Source: CAYPTY01 sp964413935
Lineage (GTDB): Bacteria > Bacteroidota > Rhodothermia > Balneolales > Balneolaceae
NCBI GenBank assembly: GCA_964413935.1
Contig: CAYPTY010000016.1
Location: 1-64,000 of the forward strand
Length of the DNA stretch: 64,000 bases
Direction of reading: 5' to 3'
Shown: positions 40,170-49,887 of the stretch, in pieces
How positions within the stretch are numbered: the first letter of the stretch is position 1
Layout: each line of letters starts with the position of its first letter
Translations under genes and position numbers: made by a program
Notes under the pieces: model-generated
Told to the model about the DNA's origin: nothing
Databases searched by the model: none
What the model saw: only the letters and a program-made list of their open reading frames with translations

Positions 40170-40571
40170 ATGAGTTATACCCAATCGATCGAATTTAAAT
40201 CAACATTTGAAGAAGTAGAAAAGCTGGAAGCTTTTCTGAATAACCTTCAGAAAGAACTCGACTTCGACAATGAGTATTATGCCAAACTGATGCTTGTGGT
40301 AAGCGAAGCCGTTACCAACAGCATTATGCATGGCAATAAGCAGGATGCATCAAAAAAAGTATTTGTGGAGGCTGTTGCTAATGGGGCAGGCATCAGTTTT
40401 ACTATTCAGGATGAAGGCGATGGCTTTGAGCCGGAAGATCTTCCGGACCCATTAGCGCAGGAAAACTTACTCAAGACTGGCGGCAGAGGCGTTTTTCTGA
40501 TGAATGAGTATGCGGATGAAGTGGAGTATTCCGATAAAGGAAATACGCTGAAACTTCGCTTCGACTATTAG
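40170..40571 (+). CDS. RsbW-like ATP-binding protein (anti-sigma kinase family)
   Basis: A 133-residue stand-alone HATPase_c domain. SEAVTNSIMHGN is the N-box with the Mg-binding Asn, DEGDGFEPEDLPDP the G1 box, and GGRGVFLMNEYADEVEY the G2 region, the arrangement of RsbW/SpoIIAB-type serine kinases. No anti-anti-sigma or sigma partner is adjacent. The gene starts one base after the gdhA stop (an alternative ATG at 40161 would overlap it), so the two are coupled. A bidirectional terminator follows. Confidence 0.83.
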   Translation: MSYTQSIEFKSTFEEVEKLEAFLNNLQKELDFDNEYYAKLMLVVSEAVTNSIMHGNKQDASKKVFVEAVANGAGISFTIQDEGDGFEPEDLPDPLAQENLLKTGGRGVFLMNEYADEVEYSDKGNTLKLRFDY

Positions 40572-40600
40572 AGAAAAAGCTGCTTAAACGAGCATAAACA

Positions 40601-40627
40601 AAAAAGGCGATGTTTCCATCGCCTTTT
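40601..40627 (+). terminator. bidirectional terminator between rsbW-like gene and trxA
   Basis: GGCGATG (40606-40612) and CATCGCC (40617-40623) form a perfect 7-bp stem with a TTTC loop. TTTT follows on the plus strand, and AAAAA precedes it (TTTTT on the minus strand), so it serves both converging transcripts. Confidence 0.88.
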
Positions 40628-40647
40628 CAGTTTTATAAAGCTTTGTT

Positions 40648-40974
40648 TTATACCAGTTGGGCATCAAGCTGAGCCTTAAGCTGCGGTTTTGGGACCGCAC
40701 CAATAATCTGGTCTACAATCTGTCCGTTTTTGAAGATCAGCAGGGTTGGGATGCTGCGGATACCAAACTTCACGGATACTTCCGGATTGTGGTCCACATT
40801 CACCTTACCTATTTTTACCTGACCTTCATACTCACCGGCCAGTTCTTCAACGATTGGGCCGATCATGCGGCATGGACCACACCATTCTGCCCAGAAATCA
40901 ACGAGTACCGGATGATCAGATCCAAGTACCTCAGCTTCAAAATTTGAATCGGTAAATTCGATTGGTTTACCCAT
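40648..40974 (-). CDS. trxA: thioredoxin
   Basis: A classical 108-residue thioredoxin. VLVDFWAEWCGPCRMIGP contains the active Cys32/Cys35 pair; KVNVDHNPEVSVKFGIRSIPTLLIFKNG carries the cis-Pro. No signal peptide, so cytoplasmic. It serves reductase substrates including ribonucleotide reductase and peroxiredoxins. dnaE ends 114 bases upstream on the same strand. Confidence 0.97.
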   Translation of the reverse strand: MGKPIEFTDSNFEAEVLGSDHPVLVDFWAEWCGPCRMIGPIVEELAGEYEGQVKIGKVNVDHNPEVSVKFGIRSIPTLLIFKNGQIVDQIIGAVPKPQLKAQLDAQLV

Positions 40975-41088
40975 AATTGTTTCCTTGTTTAGGTTAGTTT
41001 TTTCAAAATCTGATCAATGATACTAATCGCCTGGCTAACAATCATATCACTATTAATTATCATCCCAATTACCTCAAAAACCAGGGCT

Positions 41089-44000
41089 TCAGTTCATGCT
41101 CAGTAGCACGTTAGTTTCATCCAGAATAGCGCGGAGCGACTTTAACAACTCATCATTCGGATCAACCACAAACTTGCGCACATTCATGCTGAAGGGTCTC
41201 TTGGCCTCAGCACTGTGAATGCTGAATTTCACGGTTGTCTCTCCTTTATTCACTGAAAAAAGGGTGGCAATCTGATCCAGTTCAGGTTTTGATATAGCCG
41301 CAGTATCGATATTCAATTTCAGAACCAGCTTATTGGCGAATTTTTCCCTGAGATTTTCAACTCTGTCAAAAGAATTCGCAATGAGTTTTGGCTGACCGCT
41401 TTTATTGTCGATGTAGCCACTCATCAACAGAACATTATCCACCTGAAGAATACCCATATGCCGGTCATAGATCTCACTGAAGGCTATTACCTCGATGGAT
41501 CCATGCTGGTCTTCTGCCTGAATGAATGCAAAGGGCCGGCCCTTACGGTCTGTTACCTTTCGGACGGCGGTAATAATGGCCACAAACTGTGCATCGCTGC
41601 GTTCTGCAAGTTGAGATAATTTATCTGAGTTCAGCTTGTGTGTGGAGAATAGTTCGATGTCATCTTTATAACGGTCCAGCGGGTGACCACTCAGGTAAAA
41701 ACCAATGTATTCTCTTTCCTTATTGAGTCTTTCGATGGTGGTCCATGGATGAACAGGCCGAAGTTTAGGCTGTTGCTGAAGATTTCCGCCGGCACTTGCT
41801 CCTCCAAACAAGCTGGCCTGATTCAATCGCTTGTCTTCAGCAATACGGGCACCATAAGCAAGAATATCATCCATGCTTTCAACAAGCTGAGCTCTGTTCG
41901 GGTCGATGGAATCGAAAGCCCCTGCAAACATCAGGCTTTCTAGGGTTTTCTTATTGCAAATTTTGGGATCAACCCTACTCACAAAATCAAATATGCTGGT
42001 GAAATGGCCCTCTTCCCTTGCTTCCGCTATTTCCTCAATAGCCTGTTCACCCACGCCTTTGATCGCAGCAAGTCCATACTGAATTCGTCCTTCCTTTACC
42101 ACAAACCGGCTTTCGCCGGTGTTCACGTTGGGAGCATCCACAGCAATTCCCATCCTGCTGCTTTCCTCAATGAAGAAGGACACTTTTTTGATGTCTTTCA
42201 TATTGTGGCTGAGTACCGCTGCCATATATTCTGCCGGGTAATTGGCTTTGAAATACATGGTTTGATAAGCCACCACCGAATAGGCTGCCGAATGCGATTT
42301 GTTAAAACCGTAGCTGGCAAACATTTCCATTTTGTCGAAAATGTTCATGGCTGTTTCTTCGTCCACCCCGTTAGCAGAAGCCCCTTCAATGAACTTGGGT
42401 TTTTCTGCCTCCATTACCTCACGCTTTTTCTTACCCATGGCACGGCGAAGTAAATCCGCTTGGCCGAGCGAATAGCCTGCGAGTTTCTGGGCTACATTCA
42501 TGATCTGTTCCTGATAGATCATAATGCCAAAGGTGGGTTCAAGAATATCCTGAATCAACTCATGCGGGTAATCCGGTTCCTCCTTACCATGCTTTCGGTT
42601 AATATAATCCGGTATAAACTGCATCGGACCCGGCCGGTAGAGGGCATTCATGGCAATAAGGTCGTTGATGTTGGTTGGTTTGAGGTCTTTGAGATACTTC
42701 CGCATCCCGTCACTCTCAAACTGGAATGTGCCTATGGTTCCGCCCTTCTGATAGAGTTTGTAGGTATTTTCATCATCCAGCGGGATGTCGTCCAGATTGT
42801 ACTCCTTCCCGTGGATCTCTTTGACATACTGAATGGTGGTTTTGAGGATGGATAAGGTTTTCAGGCCCAGAAAATCCATCTTCAGCATGCCGGCATCTTC
42901 AATTACCGAGCCGTCGAACTGGGTGGATACTAGATCCGCGTCTTTTGCGGTTGATACAGGAATGTATTCGGTGAGGTCATCCGGTGCGATAATCACACCG
43001 GCCGCATGGATGCCGGTATTCCGTATTGAACCCTCCAGTACACGGGCCATTTTGAGGGTATTGCTCTGCTTGTCAGTTCCCTTTTCAATCTCGACCAGCT
43101 CCTTGACTTCATCAAAAGCCTGGTCCAGTGTTGTACCCGGACGTTCTGGTACCAGTTTCGCGATGCGGTCAGCTTCCGGAAGGGGCAGATCGAGTACGCG
43201 GGCTACATCCCGAACAGAGGAACGTGCAGCCATGGAACCAAAAGTGATAATGTGAGCCACCTGGTTTTTACCATACTTGTCGACAACATAATCGATGACT
43301 TTCTGCCGGCCTTCATCATCAAAATCGATATCAATATCGGGCATGCTCACCCTTTCAGGATTCAGAAAACGCTCAAAAAGCAGATCATATTTAATCGGAT
43401 CGATGTTGGTTATACCGATGCAGTAGGCAACCACTGAACCGGCTGCTGATCCCCTTCCCGGCCCTACAAACACTCCCATTTTTTTGGCAGCGGCGATGAA
43501 ATCCTGCACAATCAGGAAGTACCCCGCAAAACCCATCGATAGTATGATTTCCAGTTCATGGTTGATGCGGTCTTCCACATCGCCTTCGATCATTGTGTAA
43601 CGCTCTTTCGCCCCTTCGAAAGACAGATACTTTAGGTACTCGTCTTCCGTGCTGAAGCCCTCCGGCAACTCGAAATTGGGCAATATCACATCCCTTGCCA
43701 GACTGTAGGGCTCAATTTTGTCAGCAATTTCAATTGTGTGGTTCAATGCTTCCGGCAGATCAGGAAACAGGGCCAGCATGTCTTCTTTCGACTTGAAATA
43801 AAACTCCTGATTCGGGAAGCCAAAACGAAATCCTCTGCCCTTACCCACCGGGGTATCGACCAGCTCTCCATTGTCAATACATATCAGTGCATCATGAGCA
43901 TCGGCATCCACCTGATTGAGATAAAAGGTATTGTTCGTGGCAACAAGTTTGACATCATGCTTGGCAGCGAAGCGTTTGAAGATTTCGGTTACTGCCTTTT

Positions 44001-45291
44001 CCTCTTCCAGACCGTGTTTGTTAATCTCCAGATAAAAATCATCCCCAAAAATACCTTTCCACCAGAGCAGGGCTTCCTCGGCATATTCCTCTCCGCGATT
44101 CAGAGCAAGATCAGCAATTTCTCCCAAAACACCTCCACTAAGACAAATCAAATCAGAAGCATATTTTTCGATCAACTCCCGGTCGATTCGGGGAAACTTA
44201 TAATAATAGCCTTCGGTGAAGGCCAGAGAGCTCAGTTTTGCCAGATTTTTATAGCCATTCAGATTTTTAGCGAGGAAGGGTACCTGATAGCGCTTATCCT
44301 TGTGGTCTTTGGTGAATTTCTTCTTATGCCGGTCTTCCACTACATAAAATTCACAACCCACGATGGGTTTTATCCCCGCTTTTTCGGCTGCGCTAACAAA
44401 TGCAAAGGCACCATACATATTACCCAGATCAGTAAGAGCAACAGCATCCATGCCGAAATCTTTGGCTTTCTGAACCAGTTCGTTAACTCCGCTGGTTGCC
44501 TGCAGAACGGAGTATTTTGAATGGTTGTGAAGGTGCACAAAATCGACATCATCGGTCTTGAGCTTCCTGCTTTTGGTTATCCCGGTATCTTGCTCATCTT
44601 CAGTTTCATTCTTTGCAGAATGCAGCCTGGTCGGCGATTCAAAATCTATATAGTGATCTCGTACGATGTAGCTTGCGGAGGTGCCGCTCAACCCAAAATC
44701 CGCCGGAAAGGTTACGTTTATAACTCCAATATGAACCAGCTCCAGAAAAGCCCGTGTGGTTGCCTCCACATCTGCAGCGGCATCATGAGCATCATCGAAA
44801 CCTTCTCCGAACAGTTTTTCATGCAACTCTGTAAGTGTAGGCCATTTGAAACCTCCGCCTCTGCCCCCAGGTATCTGGCAGTAATCTGTCGCATCATCTT
44901 TGGTATCAATTTTCGGGAGATCCATCAGAGGGGTCTCAACCCCCATTCTGATAAACTCAGCACCCATCACCATCTCATCAAAATTGATGTTATGGCCAAT
45001 AACAAAGGTTGTTTTCTCCAGATCCTCATTAAATCGCTCAAGGACTTTTGTAAGTAAATGCCCTTCATCAAGTGCCCGCTGGGTTGAAATACCGTGCACC
45101 TTTTCTGCGTTAAATGGAATGGTGAATCCATCAGGCCGGATTATATAGTTCCCACCGGACAGGTATTTTCCGGTATGATCATGCAGCTGCCAGGCCAGCT
45201 GAACCACACGGGGCCAGTTATCGAGATCGGTTACCGGGGCTGAGTAATTTTGGGGAAGTCCGGTGGTTTCCGTATCGAAAATTAAATACAT
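41089..45291 (-). CDS. dnaE: DNA polymerase III alpha subunit with N-terminal exonuclease domain
   Basis: A 1400-residue replicative polymerase. Residues 1 to about 195 are a DnaQ-like DEDDh 3'-5' exonuclease: FDTETTG (Asp6, Glu8), HNINFDEMV (Asp105) and DDAHDAAADVEAT (His169, Asp174). The PHP domain begins near 250 with FVHLHNHSKYS, but reads ALTDLGNMYGA where active PHP domains have TDHGN, so a metal His is Leu289. The polymerase core has GPGRGSAAGS and PDIDIDFDDEGR with catalytic aspartates, then QEQIMNVAQ and the helix-hairpin-helix. An OB-fold follows near residues 1210-1290. The usual DnaE is about 1160 residues; the extra 240 are the exonuclease and linker, making a polymerase with built-in proofreading. 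Confidence 0.95.
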   Translation of the reverse strand: MYLIFDTETTGLPQNYSAPVTDLDNWPRVVQLAWQLHDHTGKYLSGGNYIIRPDGFTIPFNAEKVHGISTQRALDEGHLLTKVLERFNEDLEKTTFVIGHNINFDEMVMGAEFIRMGVETPLMDLPKIDTKDDATDYCQIPGGRGGGFKWPTLTELHEKLFGEGFDDAHDAAADVEATTRAFLELVHIGVINVTFPADFGLSGTSASYIVRDHYIDFESPTRLHSAKNETEDEQDTGITKSRKLKTDDVDFVHLHNHSKYSVLQATSGVNELVQKAKDFGMDAVALTDLGNMYGAFAFVSAAEKAGIKPIVGCEFYVVEDRHKKKFTKDHKDKRYQVPFLAKNLNGYKNLAKLSSLAFTEGYYYKFPRIDRELIEKYASDLICLSGGVLGEIADLALNRGEEYAEEALLWWKGIFGDDFYLEINKHGLEEEKAVTEIFKRFAAKHDVKLVATNNTFYLNQVDADAHDALICIDNGELVDTPVGKGRGFRFGFPNQEFYFKSKEDMLALFPDLPEALNHTIEIADKIEPYSLARDVILPNFELPEGFSTEDEYLKYLSFEGAKERYTMIEGDVEDRINHELEIILSMGFAGYFLIVQDFIAAAKKMGVFVGPGRGSAAGSVVAYCIGITNIDPIKYDLLFERFLNPERVSMPDIDIDFDDEGRQKVIDYVVDKYGKNQVAHIITFGSMAARSSVRDVARVLDLPLPEADRIAKLVPERPGTTLDQAFDEVKELVEIEKGTDKQSNTLKMARVLEGSIRNTGIHAAGVIIAPDDLTEYIPVSTAKDADLVSTQFDGSVIEDAGMLKMDFLGLKTLSILKTTIQYVKEIHGKEYNLDDIPLDDENTYKLYQKGGTIGTFQFESDGMRKYLKDLKPTNINDLIAMNALYRPGPMQFIPDYINRKHGKEEPDYPHELIQDILEPTFGIMIYQEQIMNVAQKLAGYSLGQADLLRRAMGKKKREVMEAEKPKFIEGASANGVDEETAMNIFDKMEMFASYGFNKSHSAAYSVVAYQTMYFKANYPAEYMAAVLSHNMKDIKKVSFFIEESSRMGIAVDAPNVNTGESRFVVKEGRIQYGLAAIKGVGEQAIEEIAEAREEGHFTSIFDFVSRVDPKICNKKTLESLMFAGAFDSIDPNRAQLVESMDDILAYGARIAEDKRLNQASLFGGASAGGNLQQQPKLRPVHPWTTIERLNKEREYIGFYLSGHPLDRYKDDIELFSTHKLNSDKLSQLAERSDAQFVAIITAVRKVTDRKGRPFAFIQAEDQHGSIEVIAFSEIYDRHMGILQVDNVLLMSGYIDNKSGQPKLIANSFDRVENLREKFANKLVLKLNIDTAAISKPELDQIATLFSVNKGETTVKFSIHSAEAKRPFSMNVRKFVVDPNDELLKSLRAILDETNVLLSMN

Positions 45292-45384
45292 GAATTAGTG
45301 TAAAACTGAGGTCTGTAGTTTGAATTCCTAAGATGGTAGCTGTAAACTAACAAACTCCTAAACCATGAAACATTCAACAACAAA

Positions 45385-46110
45385 ATGAAGAAATTTTTAA
45401 TTACTCTTTTTGCAATTGTCATCGCAACAACTTTAGTAACCGCACAGAGCAATCAAGACGCGCAAAGGTCTCAGGCCGATGAAACCCTAATCCGGGATGT
45501 AGGCGGCGTAATCCCGGTACGACCCAAAGAAGTTCTGTCTGGCACCCCCTATTTAAGCGAACGCTTCAGACTCGGCCGTGTGCTCTTTGGGAAGAACGCC
45601 ACCAGTGAAGTCATCGAGATGGATTATAATGTGTATACCAATCAGGTTCATTACATGGAAAACGGCCAGCTGATGGCACTGGATTTCAATCAGATCGATG
45701 GTTTTGTATTTCTGGACCTTACTACTCAGGAAGTAATGGAAACCTACCGAACCGGTGAGGTGGACCCGGATCTTAAGATCACACAAAACACTCCGCTAAA
45801 GGTAATTTATGACGGAAAGATTAAGCTCTACGAACACTATGATACCTATATTAACGAGATCAAGAACAGTTACACCGGTATCAACACAAAAAAATATGTG
45901 AGTAAGCAATACATTGTGTTTAAGGATTTCGATGGAGAAATGGAGCGTATCAAGCTCAAAAAGAAAGATTTCCTGAAGAAAGTGATCGACAAAAAATACA
46001 AGAAACAAATGGATCAGTTTATCAAGCAGAACGACCTCAATATGAAGTCTGAAGCTGATGCTAAATTGTTTCTTGCTCAGTACGAAAATCTCGTTTCTGA
46101 AAACAGCTGA
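45385..46110 (+). CDS. exported protein of unknown function
   Basis: A 241-residue protein with a signal peptide (MKKFLITLFAIVIATTLVTA, cut before QSN). The mature part begins with a polar segment, then alternates short beta strands (FRLGRVLFGKNATSEVIEMD, VHYMENGQLMALDFNQIDG) and ends in a Lys-rich helical region, KKKDFLKKVIDKKYKKQMDQF. I do not recognise a domain. It lies 12 bases before oxyR on the same strand and shares a divergent intergenic region of 93 bases with dnaE, so it may be expressed with the peroxide regulator. Confidence 0.75.
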   Translation: MKKFLITLFAIVIATTLVTAQSNQDAQRSQADETLIRDVGGVIPVRPKEVLSGTPYLSERFRLGRVLFGKNATSEVIEMDYNVYTNQVHYMENGQLMALDFNQIDGFVFLDLTTQEVMETYRTGEVDPDLKITQNTPLKVIYDGKIKLYEHYDTYINEIKNSYTGINTKKYVSKQYIVFKDFDGEMERIKLKKKDFLKKVIDKKYKKQMDQFIKQNDLNMKSEADAKLFLAQYENLVSENS

Positions 46111-46122
46111 TTAACTAAAGGA

Positions 46123-47058
46123 ATGACCCTAACCCAGCTTTCATACATCGTGGCGGTAGATAAATACCGCCACTTTGCTACGGCTGCTCAGAAGATTTAC
46201 ATCACTCAGCCAACCCTGAGTATGCAAATTCAAAAGCTGGAAGATGAACTTGGAGTCCGAATATTCGATCGCTCCAAATCCCCTGTTATTCCTACTCAAA
46301 TAGGGGAAAAAATTATTGAACAGGCTAAAGTAATCCTCAGTGGAGCCAAGCACATCGAGGATATTGTGGCCATGAATCAGGATGAAATAAAGGGCAATTT
46401 CACCATCGGAATAATCCCTACCGTGGCACCCTATCTGATTCCACTCTTCCTCAAAAAATTTACCGATGCCTATCCTAATGTAAAGCTGACCTTTGAAGAG
46501 GCACTTACTGCCGATATTGTCAGTGGTTTGAATGAAGACCATTTCGATGCGGGCATCATTGCTACTCCACCCCAGAATCCTCAGATTCATGAAATCGAAC
46601 TTTTTCTGGAACCATTTCTGGCATACGTTTCCATTAATCATCCCCTGGCCAAAAAGAAAAAACTGGAAATTGCCGATCTGGATACAGCCGATTTATGGCT
46701 GCTGAATGAGGGGCACTGTTTCCGTGATCAGTCGATTAAAATCTGTAAAAAATCGAATGAGAAACTTCGCAATTCTCAGATATCATTTGAATCCGGCAAT
46801 CTTGAAACCCTGAAAAGACTGGTCGAGCAGGAATACGGCATGACTCTGATGCCCTACCTTGCAGTTAACGAACACGACACACAGTGCTCGGTTGCAGAGC
46901 TGAAGGAATTTATTAGTCCGGTTCCAAGTCGACGCATCCGACTGGTATACACCCGTGAAATCCTGAAGCAACATATGATTCGCGCTTTCGCTGACGAAAT
47001 CACAGCCTCGATTCCTGAAGAATTACGCACTCAGGAAGAAGAAATGGTGGTCGAATAA
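46123..47058 (+). CDS. oxyR: LysR-type peroxide regulator OxyR
   Basis: A 311-residue LysR-type regulator. The HTH is MTLTQLSYIVAVDKYRHFATAAQKI followed by TQPTLSMQIQKLEDELG. The regulatory domain holds EGHCFRDQSIKIC, in which the two cysteines fall at residues 199 and 208, the same numbers as the redox pair of E. coli OxyR, and the surrounding GHCFRDQ is the diagnostic sequence. It should sense H2O2 by disulfide formation and activate peroxide-defence genes. No catalase or peroxidase is adjacent. Confidence 0.93.
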   Translation: MTLTQLSYIVAVDKYRHFATAAQKIYITQPTLSMQIQKLEDELGVRIFDRSKSPVIPTQIGEKIIEQAKVILSGAKHIEDIVAMNQDEIKGNFTIGIIPTVAPYLIPLFLKKFTDAYPNVKLTFEEALTADIVSGLNEDHFDAGIIATPPQNPQIHEIELFLEPFLAYVSINHPLAKKKKLEIADLDTADLWLLNEGHCFRDQSIKICKKSNEKLRNSQISFESGNLETLKRLVEQEYGMTLMPYLAVNEHDTQCSVAELKEFISPVPSRRIRLVYTREILKQHMIRAFADEITASIPEELRTQEEEMVVE

Positions 47059-47105
47059 AATGAATGGTGACACAAGCTGTCACGTTCAATACCTACCTTA
47101 GTCAC

Positions 47106-48095
47106 ATGCTTACAATCAACAAAGCCGGATACAGCGGAATTCTGATTCCCGAGCTGAATATTGGGCTGGATTATTCCGGTACCCGGGCCGATTTCGTCTT
47201 TATCTCTCATGCACATACCGATCACATGCCCCGCAAAAAAGGCATGAATATATTTGCCACCGCACCAACGGCAAAACTGATGAAACTGCGCGGCTTCAAT
47301 GATCCTGTAACCGTAGTACCTTATGGCCAGCCTTTTGAAACTTCTGAGTTCAAAGTCACTTTCTTCCCAGCCGGCCACATTCTGGGATCTGCACTCACCT
47401 TTATCGAAAGTAAAAAGGGAAATGTACTCTACACCGGGGATTACCGCACTCCTCCATCACCTGCAACTGAGGGATTTGAACTTCCAAAAGGGCAGATTGA
47501 TCATTTCATCACAGAAGCGACCTTTGCATTACCCATATACAAATGGGCTTCCCATGATGAACTGAAGAAACAAGTGCTTGTTTTTGCTGAAGATGCCCTT
47601 TCTGAAGGTTATACACCCATTTTTCAGGCTTATAATCTGGGTAAGGCTCAGGAACTGATGTACTGGTTGAAGGAGCTGGATCATCCTATGCAGATTCACG
47701 GAGCCGGTTATAAACTCTGCGGTGTATATGAGGAATTTGGCTTCGACCTCGGTAACTATGAAAGCTATAACCGCAGTACCTGTGAGGGTAACATTCTGAT
47801 CGCTCCCGGTTCAGCCATCGGAAATGGTTTTGCCTCAAACCTAAAGAAAACCCGCTTTGCCTACTGCAGCGGCTGGGCGGCACATGAATCGAGGAGAACC
47901 CAGCTTACCGCTGATTCGCTTATCCCTTTGTCTGATCATCTCGATTTTTTTGAACTGATTGATGTCTGCAAGAAGTTAAAACCGGGTCTCGTGCATGTCA
48001 CGCATACCCCCAACCCGGATGTGGTACAACATTTCCTGCAGGCTGAAGGTATTAAATCCACTTTTCTGGATCTGGAGGTAGAAACGAATGACTGA
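47106..48095 (+). CDS. ligase-associated DNA exonuclease (metallo-beta-lactamase fold)
   Basis: A 329-residue MBL/beta-CASP protein of the group regularly found with an ATP-dependent ligase and Lhr helicase. DFVFISHAHTDHMPRKKG is the HxHxDH metal motif, VTFFPAGHILGSALTFIE and VLYTGDYRTPPSP provide further ligands, and GWAAHESRRTQLTADSLIPLSDHLDF contains the beta-CASP-type residues. It overlaps the ligase gene by 8 bases (ATGACTGA), so the two are translationally coupled. It probably trims ends during repair. The ATG at 47106 is preferred to an upstream in-frame start, as LTINKAGYSGILIPEL is the family N terminus. Confidence 0.9.
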   Translation: MLTINKAGYSGILIPELNIGLDYSGTRADFVFISHAHTDHMPRKKGMNIFATAPTAKLMKLRGFNDPVTVVPYGQPFETSEFKVTFFPAGHILGSALTFIESKKGNVLYTGDYRTPPSPATEGFELPKGQIDHFITEATFALPIYKWASHDELKKQVLVFAEDALSEGYTPIFQAYNLGKAQELMYWLKELDHPMQIHGAGYKLCGVYEEFGFDLGNYESYNRSTCEGNILIAPGSAIGNGFASNLKKTRFAYCSGWAAHESRRTQLTADSLIPLSDHLDFFELIDVCKKLKPGLVHVTHTPNPDVVQHFLQAEGIKSTFLDLEVETND

Positions 48096-49791
48096 TTTAT
48101 TCCTTCATTTCAGTGAGACCGCCCAGCAAATCATGCAGGCACGTGGCACCAATGCAAAAATCAGGATCTGTGCCGACTATTTTACACAACTGGATAACGC
48201 CCATCATGTTGGACTGGCGGCTCAGTTTTTTGGTGAGGGTGCCTTTTCTACGGCATCCGGTAAGCGGGCTTCGGTTGGACATCGAACCATTGCCGCGCTG
48301 GCTGCTGAATTCTGTGAAATTGACTATGAACGGGTCTTCAGGCCCTGCCGTACAGCAACAGGTTCATCATCTGAGACCATTGAAAAACTATTCCGGAATC
48401 TACCAGCAGCTGTCAGCAAAATGCAGCCTGAACAGTTCAGTCTTGATGATGTAGACAAAATTACAGAACAGCTTTACCTCAGCTCAAAGCGTGAACAAAA
48501 GCAGTCCATTTTACTGGATACCTGGAAAGGCATGACCCCGCTGGAAGTCAAGTATTTTATTAGGATCCTTGGGCAGGGATCCTTGCGTATTGGATTTGAG
48601 TCTAAAAGTGTGGTCAGTGCCATCTCAAAGGCATTTGACCATGATCCGGAAGAAGTCCGATTTGTTCATATGCTCAGTGGGAGTCTTGCTGAAACGGCAA
48701 GTATGGCCAAAATCAATCAATTGGATGATGCCAGGTTTCAGTTATTCAGTCCGGTCGCTTTTATGCTGGCCTCCCCTATCGAAAGCAGATCGGTTGAAAA
48801 TATTCAGGCTTATATAGCTGAGGAGAAATTTGATGGGATGCGTTGCCAGGCACATATCGATGGGCAAAAAGTTGCACTATTTTCACGCGATCTCAACGAT
48901 ATCAGCTCTTCCTTTCCAGAAGTTGTTGAATTTCTGACTAAGAAGAATATCCCTGCTACAGTTTTTGACGGAGAAATTTGTGTTTTCAAAGACGATACCA
49001 TTCTGCCCTTCCAGCTCCTGCAAAAGAGAATGGGCGTCAAAAAACCCTCAAATAAATTACTGACAGAATACCCGGTCCTATTTATAGCCTATGATATCCT
49101 GTATTTCGATGGTGATACCTTATTCGAGAAAACGCTTACCGAACGCAGGAAGCTGTTGGAAGAGGTATGCGAGTCATTTCAGATACCCATCACCACACAA
49201 AAGTCACTTAGGGATTCTGATGAGGTAGAACAACTTTTCGATCTGGCACTGAAACATGGAAATGAAGGATTAATGCTCAAGCATAGAGACTCTCTCTATG
49301 AATACGGACAGCGCAGGAAATCATGGCTGAAGGTAAAGCAACCCAGTGGCTCCATAGATACCGTTATCCTGTATGCCCACGCCGGGAGCGGAAAACGAGG
49401 CGGCACCTATTCGGATTTTACTCTGGGCATCTCCGTTAAAGACGATGAACGCTACGAGGAGGAATTCATCCCCATCGGAAAAGCTTATGGGGGATATTCC
49501 AACGAAGAACTGGCTGAAATAAACAAACGCATCAAAAATCTTACGCTTGAGAAATTTGGACCTACCTTGCTCCTAAAACCGGAAATCGTGGTAGAACTGG
49601 AGTTTGATGATATACAGGTTAACAAAAGAACCAAAGCCAAATACACCCTTCGTTTACCGCGCTTCAAAGCTATTCGCTGGGATCTGTCCCCATCCGATGC
49701 CGATGATTTAAAACATGTGGAGAAGCTCTATCAACAAAAGCTGGATCAGCAGAGACTTAAGCAAATGAATAACCCATCATTTGTTATTTAA
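48088..49791 (+). CDS. ATP-dependent DNA ligase of the Lhr/exonuclease repair set
   Basis: A 567-residue ligase. A helical DNA-binding domain (about 1-210) precedes the nucleotidyltransferase domain with EEKFDGMRCQAH, in which Lys247 is the AMP-accepting residue, then VFDGEICVF, EGLMLKHRDSLYEYG and SWLKVKQ (motifs III, IV, V). The C-terminal OB domain has TYSDFTLGISVKDD. Bacteria use NAD-dependent LigA for replication, so this second ligase is for repair. Its coupling to the MBL exonuclease and the presence of the Lhr-like helicase 12 kb away fit the cisplatin-type damage-response ligase group. Confidence 0.93.
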   Translation: MTDLFLHFSETAQQIMQARGTNAKIRICADYFTQLDNAHHVGLAAQFFGEGAFSTASGKRASVGHRTIAALAAEFCEIDYERVFRPCRTATGSSSETIEKLFRNLPAAVSKMQPEQFSLDDVDKITEQLYLSSKREQKQSILLDTWKGMTPLEVKYFIRILGQGSLRIGFESKSVVSAISKAFDHDPEEVRFVHMLSGSLAETASMAKINQLDDARFQLFSPVAFMLASPIESRSVENIQAYIAEEKFDGMRCQAHIDGQKVALFSRDLNDISSSFPEVVEFLTKKNIPATVFDGEICVFKDDTILPFQLLQKRMGVKKPSNKLLTEYPVLFIAYDILYFDGDTLFEKTLTERRKLLEEVCESFQIPITTQKSLRDSDEVEQLFDLALKHGNEGLMLKHRDSLYEYGQRRKSWLKVKQPSGSIDTVILYAHAGSGKRGGTYSDFTLGISVKDDERYEEEFIPIGKAYGGYSNEELAEINKRIKNLTLEKFGPTLLLKPEIVVELEFDDIQVNKRTKAKYTLRLPRFKAIRWDLSPSDADDLKHVEKLYQQKLDQQRLKQMNNPSFVI

Positions 49792-49887
49792 ACATCAAAT
49801 TACTTCAATTTTAAAGTATTTAACAATTCTGAGGATTGATGGTCCCGATTTTATAGTTTTGATAGCCTAATACAATAAAATCTGACT

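Noticed and set aside
43738..44520. 260-codon open frame on the plus strand, with another at 44521-45057
   Set aside because: Both are antisense to dnaE, whose motifs are continuous across the same bases; no ribosome site or family similarity seen.
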